This document shows positions 1-10,439 of a stretch of 64,000 nucleotides of DNA, piece after piece. The translations under genes were made by a program, and so were the position numbers. The stretch's first letter is position 1. The number at the start of each line of letters is the position of its first letter. This DNA comes from Henningerozyma blattae CBS 6284 (taxonomy: Eukaryota > Ascomycota > Saccharomycetes > Saccharomycetales > Saccharomycetaceae), in assembly GCF_000315915.1 (NCBI RefSeq), contig NC_020189.1, forward strand, positions 868,001 to 932,000, read 5' to 3'. The notes below the pieces were generated by a model. That model had not been told where the DNA came from. It ran no database searches and saw only the letters and a program-made list of their open reading frames with translations.

Positions 1-183
1 ATAGCAAAAGAGCATGATATTTCAACCCAAGATCCATCATTATTTAATACTACCATTTCAACCTCATCTGAAACTATCTATGATACTTCTTCGAGGGGCA
101 GACTACCATTCGATAGAGAGTTTTTCTTGGAAAGATTATTCTTAAAGATAAACTTTTCTAAACCTCTTTCAGGGGGCACCTAA
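1..183 (+). CDS. 3' end of a truncated gene, HAL9/TBS1-like by position only
   Basis: Frame 1 is open from the first base to a TAA at 181-183 and encodes 60 residues ending in a polar Ser/Thr-rich stretch and a short hydrophobic/basic tail (LPFDREFFLERLFLK). The gene starts outside the window. I do not recognise the tail itself. In S. cerevisiae the gene beyond SPO21 and MSH2 is HAL9 (YOL089C), and beyond YSW1 and ARA1 is its paralog TBS1 (YBR150C). Both are Zn2Cys6 transcription factors, and HAL9 has the orientation seen here relative to SPO21. The assignment is therefore synteny inference, not a sequence match. Confidence 0.45.
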   Translation: MAKEHDISTQDPSLFNTTISTSSETIYDTSSRGRLPFDREFFLERLFLKINFSKPLSGGT

Positions 184-329
184 AAAGGACTTCATACAGT
201 ATACAGTCTATTTTTATTAACCTTAAAAACATAATATTAATTTCAACTAGAATATTTTATCTAAATTATGTCAGACATATTTAATTATATGTATTATTAA
301 TTATTTAAATCTAAAATAATATTCAGCGA

Positions 330-2579
330 CTAATTTCCAGATCCTTGAGTTGAAACTTTACGATAAAGACCATTTATTTTCTTTTTAATCTGACACTTTT
401 CTGCTTCTAATTCCTTTATCGAACTCAGTAAGTTGTTATTTTGCATTTCTAGGTAATTAACTTCATTATTTAGGAACGTATTTGATCTGTCATAATATGA
501 ATGCTTTGTAAATATTTCCTCAAGCATGATCCCATTTACATATTGATTAAAGAATTCAATAGTTAGTTCTTCACCTTTTTTAATATCTTCCTGATCTAGT
601 TTTTTATGTATATCTATTTTTGCCAAAAAATCGTGGATTGTCTTAAGGCGATCGACACTTAAACTAACAGTATCAGGTATAAAGTTCTCATATATTTTAA
701 ACAATTTTGATAAAAATGTATTTGTTTCGTAACAGAATATATTTAAAAGGTTGAAACGATCAACAGTGGTATCTCTCATATATCTAATGTTTTTCAATTT
801 TTCAACTTCATTTTTAAATTGTTCTTGAATATTGTAATTTTCATATTTTAAGACATCATATTTTCTTCTCTCATCATTTAATTTCGATTCTTCTCCCTCT
901 AGTTTTTCCTTTTCTTTGCTTTCCTTACTAATATCTGCAGATAATAAATTTATTAATTCTAAGAGTTTCTTTGTTACAAAAGCATGATCTTTTTCCAAAA
1001 TTCCATACTTATACTTCAATTGATCTAGCTCATTATTTAACAAATTATTTTTTTCATTCTGTGCAGTTATTTCATTTTTGATTTGTTTAATTTTTTCCAG
1101 TTCATTGTCTTTATGACTATTATATTTACAAAGATCTGAGTGTAATTTTTCCTTCTGCAAATTTTGCTTATTTTCATGAACTAATATCTCTTCATCTAAA
1201 CGCTTTAATTTATTTTCCAAATTATTCCTAATTTTTAATTCTTCACTGGTAATTTTTTTTTCTAATACTTGTTTTTGAAGAGAATTGAAACGTACATTAA
1301 ATTCCTTAATCTTTATCTCTTTATCCTCATTTCTTTTATTTTCAACAATTTTCAATTTATTTTTTTGATCTAATATATTTTTTTCATTTTCTAACTCTTG
1401 TAATTTAGTGAATATAAATTCTGTTATTTCAAGAATTGTAAACTCTTGGATATTATTTAAAGTTATAAATTCTTCCTTCGTAGCTTCATTACTGCTCTCA
1501 TTATTAATTTTTTTTCTGTTGTTCTCATTAGTTTGAATTGATTGTAATATTTCACCGAAATATTTAAAAATTCGAGAATCCTTATCAAGTCTTAAGTTAT
1601 CAAAGTTTGACGTGTTTTTACAAGTAGGTAGTTCATCATCTATTAACTCTGATTCATTTGAAATGTTTGCATGCTTTTGAAAATCGGTAGACTTTTCACC
1701 CTCTGTAATATAAGAACAATTCTGCTCGGATTTATTGTCACCTCCATCTTCAGGAGTTATTGGGGTGCTATTAAAATATTTACTTGCACTTGCAAAAAGG
1801 TAATCATCAGATGATGTTACTGAAATTGGGGATTTATCAATATTGACAGGTTTGAATGTATCGATATTGGAACTTGCCGTATCGGATATATCTTGCACAT
1901 TTATTGAATAGATTTCTTGTTCGTTATTATTTTGTTTAAAGATTTCTTTATCTAGATTAGGAGATATCTTTTTAGTATAATCATTATTTTTTCTTACAAT
2001 TTTTGAAAACATATCTCGTAGTATACCTCTCGAATGTGGCTTGGATCCTGCAGTCGTTGGCATATTATTAGCATCATCATCATCATCATCATCATCATTA
2101 TTGGTTTGTGTATCATTTTTATTTGAATTGGTATTGCCATAATTATTGCAATTAGCGGTATTATCATTGAGTCTATTACTATTTTTCCCTTTTAATGTAT
2201 AAGATGAAGTGCCATTGTCTGACAATTCCATATTCTCAGAAACATTATTTTTCGCAACAATTCCATCTTCTTCACTATCATAAACAACGATTGAGGCATT
2301 TTTTTCTAACTGAGATTCTAAATCACTTTTTTCTCTTTTGATATTATTCAATTGTAATTCAATACCCTCACTATCGCTTGAACTATAGTAAGAATTACTG
2401 TTCGATTCTTCTTCAATTGGAGTATGACCTTTTACCAAGTTAGGCAAATTTTTAAAAGAATTTCTAGTCCTAGAAAGTGAATCTAAAAATTGTCGTTTTA
2501 ATTTATGATCAACACTAGGTATGTCAGGTAAAGGTGTATCCATTTTGGGCATACCTAATTTCTTATCATGCACAAACAT
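330..2579 (-). CDS. SPO21: SPO21/YSW1-like coiled-coil protein of the meiotic spindle pole body / prospore membrane
   Basis: The 749-residue product has a low-complexity N-terminal half (Ser/Asn-rich, with a run of eight Asp near residues 163-170) and a long coiled coil rich in Glu, Lys, Leu and Asn from about residue 340 to the end. S. cerevisiae SPO21 and its duplicate YSW1 are coiled-coil sporulation proteins of about 609 residues. Spo21 builds the meiotic outer plaque of the spindle pole body, where the prospore membrane starts. The family is poorly conserved, so the call rests on the coiled-coil architecture plus position: it is co-directional with and next to a PQ-loop gene, as in both SPO21-YPQ1 and YSW1-RTC2. 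ATGs at codons 10 and 13 are alternative starts. Another coiled-coil protein is possible. Confidence 0.6.
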   Translation of the reverse strand: MFVHDKKLGMPKMDTPLPDIPSVDHKLKRQFLDSLSRTRNSFKNLPNLVKGHTPIEEESNSNSYYSSSDSEGIELQLNNIKREKSDLESQLEKNASIVVYDSEEDGIVAKNNVSENMELSDNGTSSYTLKGKNSNRLNDNTANCNNYGNTNSNKNDTQTNNDDDDDDDDANNMPTTAGSKPHSRGILRDMFSKIVRKNNDYTKKISPNLDKEIFKQNNNEQEIYSINVQDISDTASSNIDTFKPVNIDKSPISVTSSDDYLFASASKYFNSTPITPEDGGDNKSEQNCSYITEGEKSTDFQKHANISNESELIDDELPTCKNTSNFDNLRLDKDSRIFKYFGEILQSIQTNENNRKKINNESSNEATKEEFITLNNIQEFTILEITEFIFTKLQELENEKNILDQKNKLKIVENKRNEDKEIKIKEFNVRFNSLQKQVLEKKITSEELKIRNNLENKLKRLDEEILVHENKQNLQKEKLHSDLCKYNSHKDNELEKIKQIKNEITAQNEKNNLLNNELDQLKYKYGILEKDHAFVTKKLLELINLLSADISKESKEKEKLEGEESKLNDERRKYDVLKYENYNIQEQFKNEVEKLKNIRYMRDTTVDRFNLLNIFCYETNTFLSKLFKIYENFIPDTVSLSVDRLKTIHDFLAKIDIHKKLDQEDIKKGEELTIEFFNQYVNGIMLEEIFTKHSYYDRSNTFLNNEVNYLEMQNNNLLSSIKELEAEKCQIKKKINGLYRKVSTQGSGN

Positions 2580-3223
2580 TTTACTCTTTAGTAAAAGTAA
2601 GCTTTAGAAATATCTATCTATCCACATACATATACATACATACATACACACACACATATATATATATATTCAATGAATTGTTTTTTTTTTTTTTTATTTT
2701 ATTCAGTCTTTATTTTTTGTCGCAGCCTAATTTTTTTTGTGGCACAAATATAAACTTTCTGTCATACCTAAACATAAGCATTTCGATAATTGCGTAATTA
2801 TTTTAATAGAGGAAATATTTCTTAAAACAGGTAAAAGAACGATAAAGCATTCTTGTATCTAGATATCTTACGAATATTTAATTTAAATTAAAATAAGGCA
2901 AAAAAAAGTGCAATAAGAAAGAATAGAGAAAATAAATTAAAAAGAATAAAAAGAATAAAGCAGGGTACTAATCAGTAGTAAAAAAAACTTTAGAAAAGTG
3001 AAGTAATTACAAAAACTAAGGTAGTAAAAGTAATAACTGATTAGTATATGCAAAATTTAGGAGATGTTAGGGGCTTGAAATATGAAATTGTATAATTATT
3101 ATATTAAACGGTGAGTGTGTTGTGTATTGTGTGTGAATGTTATGGAATGTTAAAAAAAAGACTTTTGAAATGGATGCAAATTTAAAGAAACAAATAGAGT
3201 AAAAAAAAATTACAAAAACAAGA
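2580..3223. other. Intergenic, low complexity
   Basis: This 644-base gap between two - strand genes holds a microsatellite patch at about 2625-2670 (CATA, then CA, then TA repeats), a T13 tract, and A-rich DNA. I see no conserved gene. Short reading frames across the repeats are not credible. Confidence 0.6.
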
Positions 3224-4240
3224 TTAAACATTAGATGTTGTATTTTCATCAGTTAACTTAATCTTTTTAGAATTATAATAGAAGAATTGGATGAAAATTA
3301 CACCATCCATCAAAAGAGTACCTGTGCTACCAATTAACCACGAAGCATTAAGAATTAAATACTGTTTGGATCTGGAGATGATTAAAACAGAAAAGATAAA
3401 TGTCGAGTTACCTAAGAATGCAAATAAGAAAAATAAAAATGAAATTCCTTCACAAGATTTTCTTTCAAAATTTAGTAATATTTGTGGTACTCTTGAACCC
3501 AGATACAAAACAGCACTAACGTAACCAAAAAGTTGTGCTAAATAATTCATATGAGTAGATGGTGGAGGTGGGTTTATACTATTGGGATCTTTATGACAGT
3601 ATGATATATACCACGATAAAAACCCTGATAGTATTACTGATGATACTATCAAGAATTCACGGAACCCATATTTAGCTTCTTCTAAAATTATCTTATCATC
3701 ATTATCAGAGGGATTTGCAATACCTCCATTTAAATTATATTGAACTGCGTCATTTTGATCTAGTAACTGTTGGTCAATAATGATGGTATCATCCTGTAAA
3801 GCACCAGAATATGAATGCCTCGAATGCCTAGAACGTGTGTGTCTCAATAACGGTACTTCTTCATGGAAAACGTCTTCTAATACATTATCCGTGATCGGAT
3901 TTGCAGGCGATAAATGGACAGGATCGATAACTACTCCATCATCTTGATCATTATTCCCATAGAATAGACATTGAATCAATAGGACAATATCTGCTAAAGT
4001 ATAATAGGCAGCTAATATAACCATGGTTGGTAATAAATGTTGCATTTGAGCACCAACAACATTAAATACATCCCCAGCAAGCCATAGAACAATGAAAAGT
4101 AATGATAATCCTTCTGAAGATTTTCTATAGAAATTTTCATAAATTTGTGGTACAAACACGATTACCCAGCAGGCAATAGATATACTGCCTGATATTTCAC
4201 TCAAATTTCTTGGTGTGAATTCAATCCTTCTTAATGGCAT
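3224..4240 (-). CDS. YPQ1: PQ-loop vacuolar cationic amino acid transporter, YPQ1/RTC2 family
   Basis: The 338-residue membrane protein has seven predicted hydrophobic segments in a 3+1+3 arrangement and the two diagnostic PQ-loop motifs: VPQIYENF at about residues 30-37 and RVPQILLNF near residue 248. A hydrophilic loop of about 100 residues in the middle contains acidic and His/Arg/Ser-rich stretches. Ypq1-3 of S. cerevisiae sit in the vacuolar membrane and exchange basic amino acids; they are about 300 residues, so the central loop is longer here. The flanks (SPO21-like on one side, RFC4 on the other) match YOL091W-YOL092W-YOL094C and favour YPQ1 over RTC2. TRM10, which lies between YPQ1 and RFC4 in S. 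cerevisiae, is absent. Confidence 0.85.
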   Translation of the reverse strand: MPLRRIEFTPRNLSEISGSISIACWVIVFVPQIYENFYRKSSEGLSLLFIVLWLAGDVFNVVGAQMQHLLPTMVILAAYYTLADIVLLIQCLFYGNNDQDDGVVIDPVHLSPANPITDNVLEDVFHEEVPLLRHTRSRHSRHSYSGALQDDTIIIDQQLLDQNDAVQYNLNGGIANPSDNDDKIILEEAKYGFREFLIVSSVILSGFLSWYISYCHKDPNSINPPPPSTHMNYLAQLFGYVSAVLYLGSRVPQILLNFERKSCEGISFLFFLFAFLGNSTFIFSVLIISRSKQYLILNASWLIGSTGTLLMDGVIFIQFFYYNSKKIKLTDENTTSNV

Positions 4241-5304
4241 GTTTTAATTATCTTTTCTTTTTTTAACTAATTTTTCACTAGATAATTTTCTTTCTTATCT
4301 AGTTTCGTTTGATTTTAGACTTATTGTTTTAATAGGTTGTGCTTTTACAGCGTAATATGTGTTGATAACTTTTTTTGTTACTTTTGAAAAACCTTACAGC
4401 CTTCCAGAATAATTTTCATATTCATTTGCATACTTCAAGTTTAAATAAAAGTATTATTTAGTAGAATGCTAACAAACCCTTCTCCTCATCTCTCGATTTT
4501 GGACCGGAAAATTTTCAGAAATGCTTAGAGGAAATTCCCGACGGCTATATAGATAAAACGGAAAATCCCGTCGGAAAAATGTCCGGGATCTGTAGTTTGT
4601 GTCATTAATCTGGAGAAACAATTTCCTCTATAGAAGAGATCATGTCACGATTTTAAAGAATAAATAGTCATTTCGAAAATCAGTTGTAAGAGTCATCAAT
4701 ATTAATTTATAGCTGGCTTCCAAAGTATGGAATGAGTGTACAGAATATAGTTTTATTACTTTTGATTGGACGGCAAATGTTTGTTTCAAAGCAGCATTTA
4801 TATATATTTATCTTTCTTGTAGATATGTGTGTGAAATTTGGTAATTGTGCAAGCATAGAATAATTGAGAGGGATAGATAGAACCTACTGAAGAGAGCACT
4901 CATATAATGCCATACTAATTCCCAAGTATTCATTTTATATCTGTGTATTATTTCTCCCTTAACTGAGTTTGAAATTTATCTCATTGGATAACCATTCTTG
5001 TTCAGATATTAATAGTCCAAGTGGTTAAATACTTAGATAGAATAACATAATATAATACAATATAATATAATATTATATGCTCTTTATTATGCTAGCGTTT
5101 CATTATAAACGAGGTATTGAATTTTTTTGAAGAATTTTGAAGCACGTGAATTTGAAAAAAAATCAATATTAGTACTGGATCTATATATTCAGTAAAGTTT
5201 TGGTATACTAAGATAAAAATAAAGGACCATTAAATATTTACTTCTTGAGCTATAACTCGTAGAGATAGTTATTTATTCAATAGTTACAATAGATTGAAAA
5301 CGAT
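4241..5304. other. Divergent promoter region of YPQ1-like and RFC4; TRM10 absent
   Basis: About 1.06 kb without a gene. S. cerevisiae has TRM10 here; a look at parts of the - strand gave no recognisable Trm10 remnant. A short inverted repeat (CCGACGG at about 4540, CCGTCGG at about 4577) could form a weak hairpin. An E-box CACGTG lies near 5144, about 160 bases upstream of the RFC4 ATG. The rest is AT-rich. Confidence 0.5.
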
Positions 5305-6279
5305 ATGTCGTTATCAATAAATAAGATTTCATTGGAATTGCCATGGGTGGAAAAATATAGGCCAAAAGTTTTAAAAGATATCGTTGGTAATAATGAGACT
5401 ATTGATAGATTACAACAAATCGCATTAGATGGTAATATGCCTCATATGATTATATCGGGTATGCCAGGGATTGGTAAGACTACATCTATTCATTGTTTGG
5501 CTCATGAATTACTTGGAGATTCTTATAAGCAAGCTGTATTAGAATTAAATGCTTCTGATGACAGAGGTATTGAAGTTGTTCGTAATCAAATCAAACATTT
5601 TGCACAAAAGAAATGCCATTTACCACCTGGTAAAAATAAAATTATTATATTAGATGAAGCTGATTCAATGACTTCAGGTGCACAACAAGCTTTAAGAAGA
5701 ACCATGGAATTGTATTCGAACACAACTAGATTCGCGTTTGCATGTAACCAATCGAACAAAATTATTGAGCCTTTACAAAGTAGATGTGCTATTCTACGTT
5801 ATAATAAATTATCAGATGAGGAAGTATTAAAAAGACTATTACAGATCATCGAATTAGAAAATGTCCAATATACAAACGATGGTCTTGAGGCAATTATCTT
5901 TACAGCAGAAGGTGATATGAGACAAGCTATTAATAATTTGCAAAGTACTGTTGCAGGACACACACTGGTAAATGGTGATAATGTCTTCAAGATCGTAGAT
6001 TCTCCACATCCCTTAATAGTTAAAAAAATGTTACTATCTAAGGAGTTAGACGAATCGATTGATATTTTAAGAAACGAATTATGGGATAAAGGGTATTCTT
6101 CAATAGATATTGTCACAACTTGTTTCCGTGTAATGAAAATATTATATCAAATTAAAGAATCGTTAAGATTAGAAATTATTAAAGAGATTGGGTTCACCCA
6201 TATGCGTATATTAGAAGGTGTTGGTACTTATTTACAATTGGCTTGCATGCTTGCAAAAATTCATAAACTAATGAAATAA
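5305..6279 (+). CDS. RFC4: Replication factor C subunit 4 (clamp loader ATPase)
   Basis: Rfc4 is one of the small AAA+ subunits of the pentameric clamp loader that opens PCNA and loads it at primer-template junctions; it also serves in the Rad24, Ctf18 and Elg1 loaders. The 324-residue product matches the usual 323. Visible motifs are Walker A GMPGIGKT at residues 52-59, Walker B with DEAD at 117-120, and the SRC motif at 159-161 that supplies the arginine finger to the neighbouring subunit. The C-terminal collar domain is complete. The ATG follows an A-rich leader and the N-terminus starts directly with the conserved LPWVEKYRP box (residues 11-20), which fixes the start. It is transcribed away from the YPQ1-like gene, as in S. 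cerevisiae. Confidence 0.97.
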   Translation: MSLSINKISLELPWVEKYRPKVLKDIVGNNETIDRLQQIALDGNMPHMIISGMPGIGKTTSIHCLAHELLGDSYKQAVLELNASDDRGIEVVRNQIKHFAQKKCHLPPGKNKIIILDEADSMTSGAQQALRRTMELYSNTTRFAFACNQSNKIIEPLQSRCAILRYNKLSDEEVLKRLLQIIELENVQYTNDGLEAIIFTAEGDMRQAINNLQSTVAGHTLVNGDNVFKIVDSPHPLIVKKMLLSKELDESIDILRNELWDKGYSSIDIVTTCFRVMKILYQIKESLRLEIIKEIGFTHMRILEGVGTYLQLACMLAKIHKLMK

Positions 6280-6454
6280 TTAATAAATATTTTAAATAAT
6301 TAGTATTACAATCAGTTACATATTTGTATAATATTTAATAATACATTAAAAGAGGACAAAAAAAAAAAAAAAATAGAATAAAAGATAATATAAAAAAAAA
6401 TAGTCATTAAACGGCAAAATTTGAAGTAACCAGTCATAATGTATTACATAGAAT

Positions 6455-9253
6455 TCAATTGAATCCTTCAGGAACCCCTTTAGCAGGCTCGTCATTAACA
6501 TTTAAGTAAATACCACCTTCTTCGAAGCCAAACCATTGGAACATTGGATTAGGGTTCTCTTCTGTACCATCTTCACCAATTGGATCCATAATCTGTTGAA
6601 TAATTTTATAAGCTTCTACATCTGAATAAGGTACACCATTCTTAGGATCAAAATATTGACAAGGTTTTGTAGAGATTATGCATTTTTTTCTAGTACCATT
6701 ATTTAGGAAGACACCTGTTGGCGGTTGCGTTTTGATTGTAATATTTAGTTCTTTATTAGTTTCCTCTCCACTATTATGTACCATTTTCTTGTCATATTCA
6801 CCAAATGATGGATAATCATCTAAAAATGTTAAATCTGGTAGAAAACTTTTTTTATTATTGTCAATACTGGAATCAATATGTCCAAAATTTTTCATATTAT
6901 CCATATTAATCTTCAAAATTGTCTCAACATCATTGTTACGTTTTTTACTAATGCCTCCCCACTGTTTGCCAAATAAAGTTTCTCTTTCATTTTCTAAAAA
7001 TGTTCCACTATTAAAATTATACAATATGACAAAGTCTTTACTGACTAATTGGTTAGGACCAGCATAATCTATAGGTTCTGTAGGAGGCGTATCAGAGAGC
7101 AATGGATCATTAATATTGATGGGAGTTGTAGGAGTAGTAGGAGTTGTATTGTCATCTGAGCCAGCCTGTGGTGGTGAAAGTCCAACACCAAGTTCCATTG
7201 GAGTAGTATTTTGATCAATCAGTTTTATTTCTGGCTCATCAAGGAATGAGACTTGCTTTGTCGTGATAGTTGATTCAGATTTCAAGGAAGTATTTAGTGT
7301 ATTTCCAGATATTAGAGTTTCTTCTAGTTTAGTATTCGTAACTTCGATTGAATTATTTTGTACAGAATCATTAGAATGAGAAGATGGTCTATCTGTTTGA
7401 TTAATAAACTGAGTATTTAAATTTAAATTATTTTCCAAAAGAGTAGTGGAAATTTTAAGTTCAGGTTTAGATGATATATTTCTAGTTTCAGCAATACCTT
7501 CTGTTTTAGTTGGTTCCACATTTTCATTAACTTTTTCCACATAAGATGGAGTAACGTTATTATTACCATCTTTTTTAATTTCGAAGTTAGTATCCTCTAC
7601 TATGTTGCTACTTGCTGATGAATTTGGAGAAGAACTGGGCACTTCCTTAGAAGAAGAATTTATAATATTTGAATTATTTGAAGTTGTTTCAATCGTGGTT
7701 GAGTGTTGTGTATCAACATTTTTATCTGTGGAATCCTTTGTTATTTCCTTAGTAGCAGTTCCAAGGTTTTTATCTTGTTCAGACATGCCACCTTTTGGGA
7801 TTGAAGATAGAGTATTAGCATTTATTGTTGTATTTTCAGTTGCAAAATGTAATTTTTCCATCAGTGATTGTTCGGGTGGATTAACAAATTGAGCAGAATC
7901 ATTTTTTTGTATATTGTCATTAGAAGTTGATTCTATGATCATACTTTTATCTTCACTTTCATTAACATTATTAGATTTTTCCCTTGAATTTACATTATCC
8001 AAAGATGAATCAGTATTTGTTACATCTACAGAGCGAAGTGGGTTTGATTCTTCTGTAGAAGTTATTTCATGAGTATTGCTTGAAGCTGATAATGGTGGAG
8101 ATGATAAAACTTTATTATGTTCCATACTATTATCTATTGATATTGAACTGCTATTTATAGGAGATTCTGATTTTATTTCAGTCTGATGAATGATTGTATT
8201 AGGGGAAATGCTTTTATTAATATCTTCAGCAGTTGATAATTCTTTTTCCTTTGCAGCAGAAGCAGCAGCTGCAGCTGCTAATAATTGTTTCTTTGTGGGG
8301 CGTTTTGGATATTTCTTTTTTTTCTTATTTCTTTTTTTCAAAAATTCATCCCAATAAGCTTTATCATTGATTTCCATAATTGGGGTCACAGTCCAAGATG
8401 TTGATAATTTTGTTTCAATTAATTCATTCGGTTTAAATTTTACTTTCTGTCTTTGTTGCATTGCAATTCTTGATTTTTTTTTAATAATTTCTTGTTCTTT
8501 ATATTTATTTAAAGTTTGTAAATTAATTTGTTCAGTTTCCTGTGCAATTCTTAAACGATCTTGCTGAGTTAAAATATGTTGTTTTTGTTTTTCCTTATGT
8601 TTTCGTATCCTTTCTTGAATTAATTTTCTCTTTGTTTCAGCTTTTGATAATTTCTCATAAACTTTTAATTTGTTTGCTACAACAGAGGATCTTTTACTTG
8701 TTCTTCTATCTTTCATTAACAGAGTTTCAGGATTTAGCATTACCTGATAAGATTTATGGTGCGACGTAACTGAAGCTGTACTGGTATCTGTTGTGGTTCC
8801 ATCTTCATCTTCTCCACGTTCATTATGAGTTGGTCTAATAGTTGGTTTTGACCTTTTCACTAAAATAGGTGCTGTATTTTTTTTCTTTCTTTTTTTGCTC
8901 TGTAATTTTTCTTGTCTGATTAATTCCTTTTCTCCAGCTTCATCATCATTTGCATTTTCATCAAATTCTGACTCAGATTCACTAAGCATCAGGTCTTGTT
9001 GTATATAATTGTTAGTTTTTAAATTTTTATCATTGGAGGGTTGACTCTCTAGATACTCATCAGTATCATTATTTTGTAAATCAAAGTCTTCATCGTTTTC
9101 TTCTTCTTGGAATAAGAGATCTATATCATCATCATTTAAATGTTGAGTTTTCGATTGCATATCTTTGACTTCTTGAGCAAGAAGTGATTTCATTCTATTG
9201 CCCGCATTAGAACGACGCTCTCTTGAGGCCATAATCCAACCATCATCGGCCAT
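6455..9253 (-). CDS. VPS72: SWR1 complex subunit Vps72/Swc2 (H2A.Z-binding YL1 protein)
   Basis: The product belongs to the YL1 family, which binds the H2A.Z-H2B dimer and directs SWR1 to nucleosome-free regions. At 932 residues it is longer than S. cerevisiae Vps72 (about 795). Seen in order: an N-terminal YL1 segment (RRSNAGNRM at residues 13-21, then a strongly acidic stretch), basic and coiled-coil segments to about residue 330, a very long Ser/Asn/Thr-rich low-complexity middle that accounts for the extra length, and the conserved YL1 C-terminal domain near residues 854-890 (KKCIISTKPCQYFDP, then GVPYSD). It lies tail to tail with RFC4 and is followed on the same strand by VPS60, the order of YDR485C-YDR486C. 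Confidence 0.93.
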   Translation of the reverse strand: MADDGWIMASRERRSNAGNRMKSLLAQEVKDMQSKTQHLNDDDIDLLFQEEENDEDFDLQNNDTDEYLESQPSNDKNLKTNNYIQQDLMLSESESEFDENANDDEAGEKELIRQEKLQSKKRKKKNTAPILVKRSKPTIRPTHNERGEDEDGTTTDTSTASVTSHHKSYQVMLNPETLLMKDRRTSKRSSVVANKLKVYEKLSKAETKRKLIQERIRKHKEKQKQHILTQQDRLRIAQETEQINLQTLNKYKEQEIIKKKSRIAMQQRQKVKFKPNELIETKLSTSWTVTPIMEINDKAYWDEFLKKRNKKKKKYPKRPTKKQLLAAAAAASAAKEKELSTAEDINKSISPNTIIHQTEIKSESPINSSSISIDNSMEHNKVLSSPPLSASSNTHEITSTEESNPLRSVDVTNTDSSLDNVNSREKSNNVNESEDKSMIIESTSNDNIQKNDSAQFVNPPEQSLMEKLHFATENTTINANTLSSIPKGGMSEQDKNLGTATKEITKDSTDKNVDTQHSTTIETTSNNSNIINSSSKEVPSSSPNSSASSNIVEDTNFEIKKDGNNNVTPSYVEKVNENVEPTKTEGIAETRNISSKPELKISTTLLENNLNLNTQFINQTDRPSSHSNDSVQNNSIEVTNTKLEETLISGNTLNTSLKSESTITTKQVSFLDEPEIKLIDQNTTPMELGVGLSPPQAGSDDNTTPTTPTTPININDPLLSDTPPTEPIDYAGPNQLVSKDFVILYNFNSGTFLENERETLFGKQWGGISKKRNNDVETILKINMDNMKNFGHIDSSIDNNKKSFLPDLTFLDDYPSFGEYDKKMVHNSGEETNKELNITIKTQPPTGVFLNNGTRKKCIISTKPCQYFDPKNGVPYSDVEAYKIIQQIMDPIGEDGTEENPNPMFQWFGFEEGGIYLNVNDEPAKGVPEGFN

Positions 9254-9476
9254 GATTCATGTAGTGTTATAGTGTCTTTTTTTAGCCTTATATTATTGAG
9301 TGTATATGAGAGATAAAAAAAAAAAATGATTGTTTTAAATATATAAATTTAATTTTACTTTCATCACGAGTTTTGGCGTTCCAAAAATTCGGGGGAAAAT
9401 GTTTTATTTTTACAAAAAAAACAAAAAAATAAAAAAAAAAAAACAAAAAATATAATAATAATATAGTATAAATTTA

Positions 9477-10157
9477 TTATGCGTTTTCTAGAGCTTTTGT
9501 AGGATCTTCTTCTTGAGGTTCTTCATCAATGAAATCAGGAATATTATTAGAAAGGTAGGAAGGTACAGCACCGGTTGATATCTCTTCAGTAGGATCTACA
9601 TTAAAATCTTCTTCAGCCAAAGCATCTAATTCAGCATCCAAATCTGCCTCATCAATATCTTCCAAATCGTTACCTATTGTATTCGTAGCCAATACTTGTT
9701 GCAATTCATCACCTTGTTCGATCAAATCTATCATTTCGTCTTGCATATCTTGTAACTTGTCGATATCGATCTTACCGTATTGAGATTTGAGTGCTTTGTT
9801 TGTAGATTTTAAAGCGTTTACTGTGACCATTGTATTCTTCAAATTATCTGAAGTCATTTGAGCTTGAGTCATGGACCAAGCTTGATTATCCATGGAATCT
9901 CTCATTGATTCTAGCTGTTTTCTTTTATTTAATAATTTCAGAGCTTGTTGTTTTAAAGGTTTTTTACCAAGAGTAGATTTTGAAGTTGCAATTTTTTTTT
10001 GTAAAGTTTGTAGTTGGAAATTAATTTGAGAAATTTGTGTGTCTAATTGTGATATTCTATTCTGTAGACCTTGTTGTGCTTGATCCATAGCCTTGGAAGA
10101 GTCTTGTAATAGCTGATCATGAGATTTGCCTCTATTATAACCGAAAATTCTATTCAT
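9477..10157 (-). CDS. VPS60: ESCRT-III-like protein Vps60 (CHMP5 family)
   Basis: The 226-residue product has a basic N-terminal half and an acidic C-terminal half, the standard Snf7-fold layout (S. cerevisiae Vps60 is 229). It opens with MNRIFGYNRGKSHDQLLQDS, typical of the CHMP5/Vps60 branch, followed by long amphipathic helices to about residue 150 and a Glu/Asp-rich tail. Vps60 acts late in multivesicular body formation and binds Vta1, the Vps4 cofactor, through its C-terminal region. It lies next to VPS72 on the same strand with a 223-base A-rich spacer. Upstream of its ATG conserved order stops and the mobile-element island begins. Confidence 0.95.
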   Translation of the reverse strand: MNRIFGYNRGKSHDQLLQDSSKAMDQAQQGLQNRISQLDTQISQINFQLQTLQKKIATSKSTLGKKPLKQQALKLLNKRKQLESMRDSMDNQAWSMTQAQMTSDNLKNTMVTVNALKSTNKALKSQYGKIDIDKLQDMQDEMIDLIEQGDELQQVLATNTIGNDLEDIDEADLDAELDALAEEDFNVDPTEEISTGAVPSYLSNNIPDFIDEEPQEEDPTKALENA

Positions 10158-10439
10158 TATTATTTTTTATTTTTTAAGTAATTGATTTAATTATTGATTG
10201 TATGTGTTGTATTGTTAGTATTGATTATTCTGATTGCTTTACTCTTACTCTATTTAATTTTTTTTAATATGTCGCTAAAATAAAGAATGAGAATTCCCAT
10301 TTTCTAATTTCAGTTTTATTTTCAAATTTCAAATTTTAAATTTCAAATTTTTTGACTTCAAGAATTTCCTACATTGGCAAATTTATATAAAAGGACAACT
10401 TGATGACAAAAAATAAAAAAATAAAAGTTCTAGTGTTTA

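Noticed and set aside
2534..2797. 87-codon + strand frame
   Set aside because: It reads through the SPO21 5' end and (CATA)/(TA) microsatellites; the product is Tyr/Ile/Thr repeats.
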